Below, piece after piece: positions 28,120 through 36,099 of a stretch of DNA of 53,076 nt. Made by a program: the position numbers and the translations under genes. Origin of the DNA: Nocardia veterana NBRC 100344 (GTDB taxonomy: Bacteria; Actinomycetota; Actinomycetes; Mycobacteriales; Mycobacteriaceae). The notes beneath the pieces are model-generated. The model made no database searches and was not told where the DNA came from. It worked only from the letters and a program-made list of their open reading frames with translations. The stretch spans positions 1 to 53,076 of the forward strand of contig NZ_BAGM01000103.1 of NCBI RefSeq assembly GCF_000308855.1. Reading direction: 5' to 3'. Numbering within the stretch: the stretch's first letter is position 1; every line of letters starts with the position of its first letter.

Positions 28120-29339
28120 GCCGGTGCGTACCTCGCCAGCACTTCGTCCCGCTTACTCGGTTGCACATTGGCCAACGTGATGTCGCCGTCGTAGTGGGCG
28201 AGGACGCGCTTGTCCATCACCCGCCGCCACAGCGGTGGGACGTAGGCGAGCATGATCATGCTGGCGTACCCGCTGGGCAGATTCGGAGCCCCGTCCCAGC
28301 TGCGCAGCGTTTGATAGCGCCGGGTGGGATAGGCGTGGTGATCACTGTGCCGCTGCAGGTGGTACAGGAAGATATTGGTGACGATGTGGTCGCTGTTCCA
28401 GCTGTGCCGCGGCGTGGGCCGCTCGTAGCGCCCGCGGGCGGTGCGCTGCCGCAGCAGACCGTAGTGCTCCAGATAGTTGACCGCCTCCAGCAGGCTGAAA
28501 CCCACGATCGCCTGCAGCACCAGATACGGCAGCACCTCGATGCCGAAGCCGGCGACCAGCGCCGCATACAGCACCAGCGACATCAGCCACGCACTGAGCA
28601 CGTCGTTGTGCAACGTCCACGGCTTGTGTCCCAGCCGTGCCAGCCGGGTGCGTTCGAGTCCCCAGGCCGAGCGGAGACTGCCCCACACCGTGCGCGGCCA
28701 GAACGCCCAGAACGTCTCTCCCACTCGTGAACTCGCCGGATCTTCGGGCGTCGCCACCCGCACGTGGTGGCCGCGGTTGTGTTCGATGTAGAAGTGGCCG
28801 TAGCAGGTCTGCGCGAGCGCGATGCGCGACAGCCACCGCTCCATGTGCACCTTCTTGTGCCCGAGCTCGTGGGCGGTGTTGATGCCGATGCCGCCGACCA
28901 TGCCGATCGTCAGCGCCAGGCCGATCTTGTCGACGACATTCAGCCCGCCGTCGATGCCGAGCCAGCTCAGATCGTCGGCGGTGATCAGATAGCAGGCCAT
29001 CACCAGCGAGGCGTATTGGAAGGGCAGGTACAGATAGGTGAGGTAGCGGTAGTACTTGTCGTTCTCCAGGTACTCCATCACCTCGTCCGGTGGATTCGAT
29101 CCGTCCGGTCCGAAGAGCAGGTCGGCCGCCGGAATCACCAGGTAGATGAGGATCGGCCCGAGCCAGAACGGCACCTCGGCCAGGGTGTGCAGGCCCAGTT
29201 CGTTGAGGCCCCGGATCAGGGGAAGGCCGATGATGAACAGTCCGGTCGGGGCGAACAGGCCCCACAGCCACAGGTAGCGCTTGGGGTCGCGCCACCCCAC
29301 CTCCTGGCGACCGGTCGCGGTTCCGGCTTCGGTCGACAT
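28116..29339 (-). CDS. alkB: Alkane 1-monooxygenase AlkB (copy 2, with rubredoxins)
   Basis: Membrane di-iron alkane hydroxylase of 407 residues. Motifs are HELGHKKVH, EHNRGHH, NYLEHYGLLRQR and LQRHSDHHAYP. Several hydrophobic segments lie in the first 150 residues (LFAPTGLFIIGLPL, VPFWLGPILIYLVIPAADLL). ATG 29339 (MSTEAGTATG) has GGAG 5 bases upstream and is preferred over ATG 29351. It heads the operon alkB-rubredoxin-rubredoxin-tetR, the arrangement of M. tuberculosis Rv3252c-Rv3249c. It is strongly similar to the other alkB of the window across the whole length, including the C-terminal stretch ending at AHYDGDITLANV. Confidence 0.96.
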   Translation of the reverse strand: MSTEAGTATGRQEVGWRDPKRYLWLWGLFAPTGLFIIGLPLIRGLNELGLHTLAEVPFWLGPILIYLVIPAADLLFGPDGSNPPDEVMEYLENDKYYRYLTYLYLPFQYASLVMACYLITADDLSWLGIDGGLNVVDKIGLALTIGMVGGIGINTAHELGHKKVHMERWLSRIALAQTCYGHFYIEHNRGHHVRVATPEDPASSRVGETFWAFWPRTVWGSLRSAWGLERTRLARLGHKPWTLHNDVLSAWLMSLVLYAALVAGFGIEVLPYLVLQAIVGFSLLEAVNYLEHYGLLRQRTARGRYERPTPRHSWNSDHIVTNIFLYHLQRHSDHHAYPTRRYQTLRSWDGAPNLPSGYASMIMLAYVPPLWRRVMDKRVLAHYDGDITLANVQPSKRDEVLARYAPA

Positions 29340-29362
29340 CGTCGTCTCCATTCGATACAGCT

Positions 29363-29394
29363 TCCACATCGACTGTGATGTGGATAACCATTAC
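29363..29394 (-). promoter_or_regulatory. Operator-like repeats upstream of alkB copy 2
   Basis: TCCACATC (29363-29370) and GATGTGGA (29377-29384) form a perfect 8-bp inverted repeat. GATAACCATTAC (29383-29394) overlaps its right arm and matches GGTAACCGTTAC at 26814-26825 before the other alkB. The DNA around 29400-29450 is distinctly AT-rich compared with the rest of the window, as expected for a promoter. Confidence 0.5.
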
Positions 29395-29514
29395 CGTGGA
29401 CAATATTCCGATCGATGTCGTATGTCTATACATATTCGCCGATTTGTAAAGTGACCGCGACCGGCCGAGACGCGGTGTGACGATCCGCCGACCGCCACAC
29501 CGCGACACCACCGA

Positions 29515-30033
29515 TCAACGCAACAGCACATCCGAATCCGTCGGCAGTGCGCCGACCGGCCACCAGCGCAGATCCGTCGACTCCGCGCTGCGCACCGGCA
29601 CCGCACCTCGCGGCGCTCGAATCTTGAACAGCAGATCCAGATGGCGGGTCGGCACCCCGAGCGAACACGTGATCGGATGCGCCTGGGCGCCGTACAGGCC
29701 GGGCTCCACCACCAACCCGGCGATGCCCGACTCCTCGGTCGCCTCGCGCAGTGCGGCCGCCTCGACGGTCTCGTCGGTCGGTTCACAATGCCCGCCCAGC
29801 TGGATCCACCGGCCGACGCGCGGGTGCAGGGTCAGCAGCACCTCGCGCTCGTCCGCCGAGAACACCACCGCCGATGCGGTGATATGCCCGGGTGCGTGCT
29901 CGCGCAGGCAGCCGCGCGGCGCCGAACCCAGGAAGGCCAACATCGCCTCCCGTAGCGACTGCTCCGGAGAGGTTGCGGGAGACCATTTTTCGAGCAGCTC
30001 GGTGGCCGAGGCATGGAGCGACTCGGTACTCAT
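29515..30033 (-). CDS. NUDIX hydrolase
   Basis: A 172-residue NUDIX protein likely to cleave a nucleoside diphosphate derivative. The Nudix box region reads GGHCEPTDETVEAAALREATEESGI with the metal-binding REATEE core; the spacing from Gly to the first Glu is one residue longer than the textbook consensus, as in the actinobacterial HCEPxD subfamily. The core domain begins at HITASAVVFSADEREVLLTLH. It lies 22 bases downstream of fbiB on the same strand, so it is probably the last gene of the F420 operon. A role in F420 or flavin nucleotide turnover would be a guess from context. Confidence 0.85.
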   Translation of the reverse strand: MSTESLHASATELLEKWSPATSPEQSLREAMLAFLGSAPRGCLREHAPGHITASAVVFSADEREVLLTLHPRVGRWIQLGGHCEPTDETVEAAALREATEESGIAGLVVEPGLYGAQAHPITCSLGVPTRHLDLLFKIRAPRGAVPVRSAESTDLRWWPVGALPTDSDVLLR

Positions 30034-30055
30034 GAATTCCTCTCGGACGGCCGGT

Positions 30056-31402
30056 TCACAGTTCGATCAGGCCGGGGCCCGGATCTCGCGGCGGGCGCGG
30101 GCTCAGCTCGTCGTCGGGATATCCGATCGCGATGGCGCCCAATGGGTTCCAGTCCTCGGCCAGGTCCAGCACCGAGCGCGTGACCTCCGGCGCGAAGATC
30201 GTCGACCCGATCCAGCAACTGCCCACACCCCGGGTGGCCAATCCGACCAGCAGCCCCTGCACGGCCGCACCCACCGCGACCGTGAACATGGTCGCCTCGG
30301 CCGCGCGGCGACGCTCGTCCGGATAGTCGTGAGCGCCGTCGGGTACACAGAAGGGAATGACGACCTCGGGAGCCTCGTACAGGATGCGGCCGCGGGCCAC
30401 TCGCCGTTCGATTCGCTCCGGTGCGAGCCCGTCGCGACCGAGGTCAGCACGCCAGTGCTCAGCCATCGCGTCGAGCAGCCGAGCCCGCAGCTCCCGGTCC
30501 CGTACCCAGACGAACCGGACGGGCCGGGTGTGATGCGGGGCGGGCGCGGTGAGCGCGTCGCCCATCGCGGCGCGGATCAGATCGGGGTCGACCGGGGTGT
30601 CGGCGAAGGTCCGCACCGAGCGTCGCAGCAGCAGCGCCTCCCGGCGGCCGCGGTCGATCGCTTCGGCGGTACCGAGCCAGAACAGGTCCTCCTCGCCGCC
30701 GCGCAGCAGATCCTTCGCGCTCGAGCCGTCGTCCTCGGGACGCAACCCGCGCACGACCGCGACCGGCACGCCACCGAGTTTGCCCTTCACCAGATCCGCT
30801 GCGGCAGCGAGCTCGTCGGCCACCGCCACCTGGGTGACCTGCAACTCGTTTCCCTGCCCGTCCACCGCGCCCGCATAGTCGTGCACCACGCGCAGACCGG
30901 CGGCGCCGATCGCGGCATCGGTCTGGCCGATCCGCCAGGCGCGTCCCATGGTGTCGGTGATCACGACCGCCACCTCGACTCCCAGCCGCTGCGCCAACCC
31001 CGCTCGCAGGGCCTTGGCGCTGGCGTCGGGATCGGTTGGCAGCAGCACCAATTCACCCTGCTCGACATTGGAGCCGTCGACACCGGAAGCCGCCTGCACG
31101 ATCCCGAGGCGGTTCTCGGTGATCAGGGTTCGCCCCTTGCGGGCGAGCACTCGCACCGCCTCCGCGTCGACCAGCTTGCGCCGCACGAGGTCACGCTCGT
31201 CGGGATCCGACGGCGCCTCGACGATCCGCCCCTCGGCCTTGGCCACGATCTTGCTGGTCACCACCAGCACATCGCCGTCGGCCAGCCAAGGCGCCTGCGC
31301 CGCAATATGTTCCGCGACGTCGTCGCCCGGCCGGAACTCGGGCAGGCCGGGCACCGGAATGATCCGGACCTCGCCACCGGGCGCGTGGTCGTATGCACTC
31401 AC
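30056..31402 (-). CDS. fbiB: F420-0:L-glutamate ligase / dehydro-F420 reductase FbiB
   Basis: Bifunctional enzyme of coenzyme F420 synthesis, 448 residues. The N-terminal CofE-like domain (1-245) adds glutamates to F420-0 with GTP: PVPGLPEFRPGDDVAEHIA, VTSKIVAKAEGRIV, DTMGRAWRIGQTDAAIGAAG and DELAAAADLVKGKLGGVPVAVVRGL. The C-terminal nitroreductase-fold domain (from about 265, LLLRRSVRTFADTPVDPDLI to GVGSCWIGSTIF) binds FMN and is the one shown in mycobacteria to reduce dehydro-F420-0. GTG 31402 overlaps the fbiA stop by 4 bases. Gene order fbiA-fbiB with divergent whiB2 matches Rv3260c-Rv3262. Confidence 0.97.
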   Translation of the reverse strand: MSAYDHAPGGEVRIIPVPGLPEFRPGDDVAEHIAAQAPWLADGDVLVVTSKIVAKAEGRIVEAPSDPDERDLVRRKLVDAEAVRVLARKGRTLITENRLGIVQAASGVDGSNVEQGELVLLPTDPDASAKALRAGLAQRLGVEVAVVITDTMGRAWRIGQTDAAIGAAGLRVVHDYAGAVDGQGNELQVTQVAVADELAAAADLVKGKLGGVPVAVVRGLRPEDDGSSAKDLLRGGEEDLFWLGTAEAIDRGRREALLLRRSVRTFADTPVDPDLIRAAMGDALTAPAPHHTRPVRFVWVRDRELRARLLDAMAEHWRADLGRDGLAPERIERRVARGRILYEAPEVVIPFCVPDGAHDYPDERRRAAEATMFTVAVGAAVQGLLVGLATRGVGSCWIGSTIFAPEVTRSVLDLAEDWNPLGAIAIGYPDDELSPRPPRDPGPGLIEL

Positions 31403-32415
31403 GGGACGGTCACCCCCGCGATGTCCAGGGCCTCGCGCACCATCGCCGCGGTCGCCGCCGGATCGGTCATCAGCAACGGCACGCTGCGCACCTCGACGCC
31501 GGGAATCTCGGCCGTATCGGTCGAATGCACCAACCAGCCGTCGAGGATGCCGGTCTCGGAGCGCGCACCGAAGTGCCGGCCGATGGCCTCCGCCGAGGTT
31601 TCGACCCCGATCACCTCGAGGCATTCATCCGCCATGCCGCGCAAGGGTTTTCCCCCGATCACCGGAGATAAACCCACCACCTTGGCGGTGGTGGTCCGCA
31701 GGGCGCCCCGGATACCCGGTACCGCGAGGATCGCACCGATGCTCACCACGGGGTTCGACGGCGCGAGCAACACCACATCAGCCGCTTCTATGATTTCGAT
31801 CACACCAGGGGCAGGTTTTGCTTGATCCGCCCCGATTGTGACGAATCCATGGGTCTCGACGTTTGCTCGGTACCGTACCCACCACTCCTGGAAATGAATC
31901 GCGCGGCGTTCGCCAGGGTTGTCAGGGTCACTGATCACAACATGCGTTTCACATCTGTCGTCGGTTGCCGGCAGCAGTTTCACACCGGGCTGCCAGCGAT
32001 TGCACAGCGCTTCGGTTACCGCCGAGAGCGGGTATCCCGCGCGCAGCATTTCACTGCGCACGAGATGAGTGGCGATATCGCGATCTCCGAGACCGAACCA
32101 ATCCGGTTGCGCACGGTAATTCGCCAGTTCCTCCTTGGCGTGCCAGGTTTCCCCCTTTCGGCCCCAGCCACGCTCGGTATCGATACCCCCACCCAGGGTG
32201 TACATGCAGGTGTCCAGGTCGGGACAGATGCGTAAACCGTGCATCCAGACGTCGTCACCGACGTTCACCAGCGCTGTTACATCCGCGTCCGGCAGCAGTT
32301 GTCGCACACCTTGTAAGAAGCGCGCGCCGCCGACTCCACCGACCAACACCGCAATGCGCGGTTTACGATCAACCCGCCCGATCTCGGTCGCGATGTCCGC
32401 TTGTTCTCCAGTCAC
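31399..32415 (-). CDS. fbiA: Phosphoenolpyruvyl/2-phospholactate transferase FbiA
   Basis: CofD-type enzyme of 338 residues that joins a phosphoenolpyruvyl or phospholactyl GDP/PP donor to the deazaflavin Fo, making the (dehydro-)F420-0 used by FbiB. Visible motifs: AVLVGGVGGARFLQGV near the N-terminus, NVGDDVWMHGLRICPDLDTCMYTLGG, ERGWGRKGETW, VLLAPSNPVVSIGAILAVPG and LSPVIGGKPLRGMADE. The start GTG 32415 gives a short extension (VTGEQADIATEIGRVDRK) before the first strand; no strong ribosome binding site is visible. The frame remains open to 32550 but that part reads through the promoter region shared with whiB2. Confidence 0.95.
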   Translation of the reverse strand: MTGEQADIATEIGRVDRKPRIAVLVGGVGGARFLQGVRQLLPDADVTALVNVGDDVWMHGLRICPDLDTCMYTLGGGIDTERGWGRKGETWHAKEELANYRAQPDWFGLGDRDIATHLVRSEMLRAGYPLSAVTEALCNRWQPGVKLLPATDDRCETHVVISDPDNPGERRAIHFQEWWVRYRANVETHGFVTIGADQAKPAPGVIEIIEAADVVLLAPSNPVVSIGAILAVPGIRGALRTTTAKVVGLSPVIGGKPLRGMADECLEVIGVETSAEAIGRHFGARSETGILDGWLVHSTDTAEIPGVEVRSVPLLMTDPAATAAMVREALDIAGVTVP

Positions 32416-32760
32416 ATCCGCACAGCCTATGCGGTGCTCGGAAGGGCGCGTTCGAGTGCATATTTGCTGGTCATTTGCTACTTGAAGGTTACCGAACCGC
32501 GCCGAAGGCGGCGACGGATAGTAACGGAATTGTGTCGGCAGCTTGACCATCGACGCGTCCGGCGTGTCTAATCACAGACATGTCATTCCGGGTCCGCGCG
32601 AGAGCGTATGGCGCAGACCGCATTTCGAACGCATGTTCGTACCGGAACGACAAGCTCGGGGATGTCCGCGGGACTACGTCGCGGTGTGGGACCGTCGGTG
32701 GGCACGTCCGGTCCGACGGAAAAATCATTCTGCGCTAACACACAGTGAGGAGGCGGAGCG
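32416..32760. other. Divergent regulatory region between fbiA and whiB2
   Basis: No convincing gene lies in these 345 bases. The region holds the promoters of fbiA (left) and whiB2 (right), and a LexA-box-like palindrome at 32625-32640. GC content falls locally near 32460-32530 and 32715-32740. Confidence 0.6.
32625..32640 (+). promoter_or_regulatory. LexA/SOS-box-like palindrome
   Basis: TCGAACGCATGTTCGT matches the mycobacterial SOS box TCGAAC-N4-GTTCGA at 11 of 12 fixed positions. It lies 120 bases before the first whiB2 start and 210 bases before the fbiA start. Confidence 0.55.
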
Positions 32761-33228
32761 ATGGCCGAGGAGCTGGCCCCGTCGGGCATTCCGGGCGGTG
32801 TATCGCAAACCGATTCCACAGCATGCGCAGCACCAAGCGACTGCGCTGACAGCCGGAACGACGAACGAGAGGGGGGCAGCACGGTGAACGAGTCGGGATC
32901 GATCGGCCGCACACCGCAAGGCGGACAGTGGGCGCGCACACAGCGCAAACCCGAACCGCCGCAGCTGAGTCTCATCGTCACCGACTTCGATGCGATGTTC
33001 GACACCATCGAAGAACAGTGGCAGGAACGGGCGCTGTGCGCCCAAACCGATCCGGAGGCCTTCTTCCCCGAAAAGGGCGGCTCCACTCGGGAAGCCAAAC
33101 GGATCTGCATGGGCTGCGAGGTCCGCGACGAGTGCCTGGAATACGCACTCGCGCACGACGAACGCTTCGGCATCTGGGGCGGTCTGTCCGAACGCGAACG
33201 CCGCCGTCTCAAGCGCGGCATCAGCTGA
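32761..33228 (+). CDS. whiB2: WhiB2/WhmD-type iron-sulfur regulator
   Basis: Wbl-family protein with a 4Fe-4S cluster held by four cysteines: ALCAQTDPEAFFPEKGGSTR, then CMGCEVRDEC, followed by the Gly-rich turn FGIWGGLSERERRRLKRGIS. The C-terminal half is nearly identical to mycobacterial WhiB2/WhmD, which is needed for septum formation and division. Two in-frame starts are possible. ATG 32761 (155 residues) has AGGAGG 8 bases upstream. GTG 32884 (114 residues, starting VNESGS) has GAGAGGGGGG upstream and gives a length close to known WhmD proteins. The longer form adds 41 residues with two extra cysteines. Divergent from fbiA, as in M. tuberculosis. Confidence 0.93.
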   Translation: MAEELAPSGIPGGVSQTDSTACAAPSDCADSRNDEREGGSTVNESGSIGRTPQGGQWARTQRKPEPPQLSLIVTDFDAMFDTIEEQWQERALCAQTDPEAFFPEKGGSTREAKRICMGCEVRDECLEYALAHDERFGIWGGLSERERRRLKRGIS

Positions 33229-33535
33229 GCGGTCCGCTCCCCCGCCTCTCCGCGGATTCAGCGTGCCGTAAGAGCCGGGGTGCGCGTCGCTTCGGGCCGG
33301 CGGTCGTGTGCCTGGTCGGGTTGTGGGCGTACTCGGTGAGTTACCCATGTGCTCGCGAAATCTGTTGTCCGGTTTCCCCTTTCGCCTCGCTTCGCTTCGG
33401 CGGAGCGGGCGGGAGGGGGAAGAGCGCGAGAACCAGGGTTTGTCGAACCGCTTCAGGTTGGATCGTGGAGGTCGACCCTGAGTCCGAGCGTCGATGCCTG
33501 GGCGCCGATTCTGGGTCTCGCGCGCGGCGGGCCGG
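33229..33535. other. Convergent intergenic stretch after whiB2
   Basis: About 307 bases between the ends of whiB2 and the minus-strand metallopeptidase-like gene, with no convincing coding sequence. It contains CGCCTCGCTTCGCTTCGG (33383-33400), which on the minus strand resembles the CGAAGCGGAGGCA units at 8086-8187. A GA-rich segment (33401-33420) follows and could pair with the upstream TTTCCCC as a weak terminator. Confidence 0.5.
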
Positions 33536-34012
33536 TCACTCCCCGGTCGGGTCGATGATCTCCGGATCTACGCCGAGATAGGTGGCTATCTGTTGGACCA
33601 GGACTTCACGGAGTAGGTCCAGCAGGTCTTCCGGGTCGTGGGCGCGGAGTTCGAGGGGTTTGCGGAACAGGACCACTCGGGCCCGGGTGGCCACATTGTG
33701 GCGGTCCACGCCGGCCGGAATCAGGCGGGAGAGTGGGACCGGGCCGTCGGCGACCACCTCGTCCGGCCAGGTAACCGAATCGGGATGCAGCGGGCGGATC
33801 TTCGGTACGTCGTCGACCGCGATGTCGAGTTTCGTCAGACGGTCGTGCCAGCGGGCGTCCAACGGGGCGAACGCCTCCAGGACGAGTCGGTCGAACTGCT
33901 GACCGCGGGTACGCCGCGCGGGCGCCGACGGCGGCAGCATCGGTCCGCGCACACCGCGGCCCCGGCGCACCACCGAGCGGGTCGTCACCGGCCGCCTCTT
34001 CGAACGGGTCAT
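33536..34012 (-). CDS. Zincin-like metallopeptidase family protein, catalytic motif lost (Rv3259-like)
   Basis: A 158-residue protein of the family usually named metallopeptidase or zincin-like (minimal metalloprotease type). The N-terminus is basic (MTRSKRRPVTTRSVVRRGRG). The conserved domain begins at FDRLVLEAFAPLDARW and includes LFRKPLELRA. The helix that carries HExxH in active members reads REVLVQQIATYLGVD here, without either zinc-binding histidine. The actinobacterial subfamily of Rv3259 appears to share this loss, so the protein is probably not a protease. It converges on whiB2 and is divergent from the DUF3499 gene, an arrangement retained in mycobacteria. Confidence 0.8.
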   Translation of the reverse strand: MTRSKRRPVTTRSVVRRGRGVRGPMLPPSAPARRTRGQQFDRLVLEAFAPLDARWHDRLTKLDIAVDDVPKIRPLHPDSVTWPDEVVADGPVPLSRLIPAGVDRHNVATRARVVLFRKPLELRAHDPEDLLDLLREVLVQQIATYLGVDPEIIDPTGE

Positions 34013-34153
34013 ACCTTGCGACAGTAGTCACCGGCTCCCGGCGGCGGCCACGCGATCTCCCCGAAGGTGGACACGCCGGACGCGTGAAGAGACAACGCGC
34101 GCGACCCGCGTGTCTGTCTGCGACACACGGCCCGGGGGGTTAGTCTGCTCGGT

Positions 34154-34552
34154 GTGATTCCCATGCGTCGTTGCTGCCGCCCAGGCTGCAAGAATCCGGC
34201 CGTCGCGACGCTCACGTATGTGTACTCGGACTCCACCGCAGTCGTCGGCCCCCTCGCTACCGTCGCCGAACCGCACTCCTGGGATCTGTGCGAAACCCAC
34301 GGCTCCCGGATCACCGCACCGAAGGGCTGGGAACTGGTCCGGCACGAAGGCGGTTTCTCCTCCAGCACTCCCGACGACGACGATCTGACCGCCTTGGCCG
34401 AAGCCGTCCGCGAGGCCGGAATGCGGCGGCGCGCACCGGAACCCGAACAGCGCGGCTATTCCGATTACGCCCCACCCCCGGCCCGTCCGCAGCGGCCCGG
34501 CCGCACCGGCCGGCGCGGCCATCTGCGGGTGCTGCCCGATCCCCCGAACTGA
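34154..34552 (+). CDS. DUF3499 family protein (Rv3258c-like)
   Basis: A 132-residue protein with a cysteine-rich N-terminus (RRCCRPGCKNPAVATLTYVY) and a later CETH, together a likely zinc knuckle of CCxxxC...CxxH type. The conserved block DSTAVVGPLATVAEPHSWDL is followed by HGSRITAPKGWELVRHEGGF. The C-terminal third is Pro/Arg-rich and disordered. GTG 34154 is preceded by TAGTCT (a TANNNT -10 box) only a few bases upstream and no ribosome binding site, so the message may be leaderless; ATG 34163 is the alternative. The function of the family is unknown; it lies upstream of manB in mycobacteria too. Confidence 0.85.
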   Translation: MIPMRRCCRPGCKNPAVATLTYVYSDSTAVVGPLATVAEPHSWDLCETHGSRITAPKGWELVRHEGGFSSSTPDDDDLTALAEAVREAGMRRRAPEPEQRGYSDYAPPPARPQRPGRTGRRGHLRVLPDPPN

Positions 34553-34627
34553 GCCGGCGACCCCGGCGCCACACCCGCGACCGGCCTGAAGCCCGTCCGA
34601 GCCCGGGGCCCTATTAGGGTGTTGGTC

Positions 34628-36007
34628 ATGACAGTCGCCCGGTCTGCCGAGTCCGTTCACGCAGTTGTCAAGGCATACGACGTTCGCGGGGTTGTCGGGG
34701 AGCAGATCGACGCGGAATTCGTCCGCGACGTCGGCGCGGCCTTCGCCCGGCTGATGCGCACCGACTCCCCCGCCACGCGCATCGTCATCGGTCACGATAT
34801 GCGCGATTCCTCTCCGGAACTGGCCGCCGCCTTCGCCGACGGCGTCCTCGACCAGGGGCTCGACGTGGTCCACATCGGGCTCGCCTCGACCGATGAGCTC
34901 TACTTCGCCTCCGGCCATCTGCAGTGCCCCGGCGCGATGTTCACCGCCAGCCACAACCCCGCCCGCTACAACGGCATCAAACTGTGCCGGGCCAACGCGC
35001 TGCCGGTGGGCCAGGAGACCGGTCTGGCGACCATCGCCGCGGAACTGATCGACGGGGTGCCGGCCGGGCCCGGGCCGCGGGGCACCGCGACCGAGCAGAA
35101 CCTGCTCGACGCCTACGCCGAATTCCTGCGCGGGCTGGTCGATCTCGGCGCCATCCGGCCACTGAAGGTGGCCGTCGACGCCGGCAACGGCATGGGCGGC
35201 TACACCGTGCCGGCCGTCCTCGGCGCGGTTCCGCAGCTGACCATCGCCCCGCTCTACTTCGAACTCGACGGCTCGTTCCCCAACCACGAGGCCAACCCGC
35301 TGGACCCGAAGAATCTGGTCGATCTGCAGAAGTACGTCCGCGAAACCGGCGCCGACATCGGTCTGGCCTTCGACGGCGACGCCGACCGCTGCTTCGTCGT
35401 CGACGAACGCGGAGAACCGGTCTCGCCGTCCGCGATCACCGCATTGGTCGCCGAGCGCGAGTTGGCCAAGGAGCCGGGCGCCACCATCATCCACAATCTG
35501 ATCACCTCGCAGGCGGTGCCGGAACTGGTAACCGAACTCGGCGGCACTGCGGTGCGCACCCGGGTCGGCCACTCCTTCATCAAGCAGCAGATGGCCGCGA
35601 CCGGCGCCATCTTCGGCGGCGAGCACTCCGCGCACTACTACTTCCGCGATTTCTGGGGCGCCGATTCGGGTATGCTGGCCGCCCTGCACGTGCTGGCCGC
35701 GCTCGGCGAGAAGGACCGTCCGATGTCCGAGCTGGCGTCCTCGTATGCAACGTATGCGGCCTCCGGCGAGATCAACTCCACAGTGGCGGATGCGAAGGAA
35801 CGGACCATGGCCGTGGTCACCGCCTTCGAGGGGCGCGCCCGATCGGTGGACCGCCTCGACGGCGTGACCGTGCGGCTGCCGAACCAGGCGTGGTTCAATC
35901 TGCGCGCATCCAACACCGAACCGCTGTTGCGACTCAACGTCGAAGCCCGTTCGCAGGAGGAAGTAGACGCACTCGTAACCGAGATTCTGAGCATCGTGCG
36001 CGGCTGA
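34628..36007 (+). CDS. manB: Phosphomannomutase/phosphoglucomutase ManB
   Basis: Interconverts mannose-6-phosphate and mannose-1-phosphate, the entry to GDP-mannose and envelope mannolipids. The 459-residue enzyme has the four alpha-phosphohexomutase motifs: phosphoserine loop TASHNPARYNGIK, metal loop FDGDADRCFVVDERG, sugar loop GGEHSAHYYFRDF and phosphate site RASNTEPLLRLNVEA. ATG 34628 fits homologues (MTVARSAESVHAVVKAYDVRG); GTG 34619 adds three residues. TAGGGT at 34615-34620 is a possible -10 box placing transcription start at the ATG. It is followed by a SIS-domain gene and manA, as in Rv3257c-Rv3255c. Confidence 0.95.
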   Translation: MTVARSAESVHAVVKAYDVRGVVGEQIDAEFVRDVGAAFARLMRTDSPATRIVIGHDMRDSSPELAAAFADGVLDQGLDVVHIGLASTDELYFASGHLQCPGAMFTASHNPARYNGIKLCRANALPVGQETGLATIAAELIDGVPAGPGPRGTATEQNLLDAYAEFLRGLVDLGAIRPLKVAVDAGNGMGGYTVPAVLGAVPQLTIAPLYFELDGSFPNHEANPLDPKNLVDLQKYVRETGADIGLAFDGDADRCFVVDERGEPVSPSAITALVAERELAKEPGATIIHNLITSQAVPELVTELGGTAVRTRVGHSFIKQQMAATGAIFGGEHSAHYYFRDFWGADSGMLAALHVLAALGEKDRPMSELASSYATYAASGEINSTVADAKERTMAVVTAFEGRARSVDRLDGVTVRLPNQAWFNLRASNTEPLLRLNVEARSQEEVDALVTEILSIVRG

Positions 36008-36099
36008 CTGGAATAGTGGAATCACAGGGCTTGGATTCGCCCGGGGACAACGAATTTCCCGGGCGTGGTGACCCGATTGAGGGGAGGTGGCAACGCCCG

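Noticed and set aside
29477..31825. A 782-codon plus-strand frame opposite the NUDIX gene, fbiB and part of fbiA
   Set aside because: FbiA and FbiB are unambiguous on the minus strand and coupled by a GTGA overlap.
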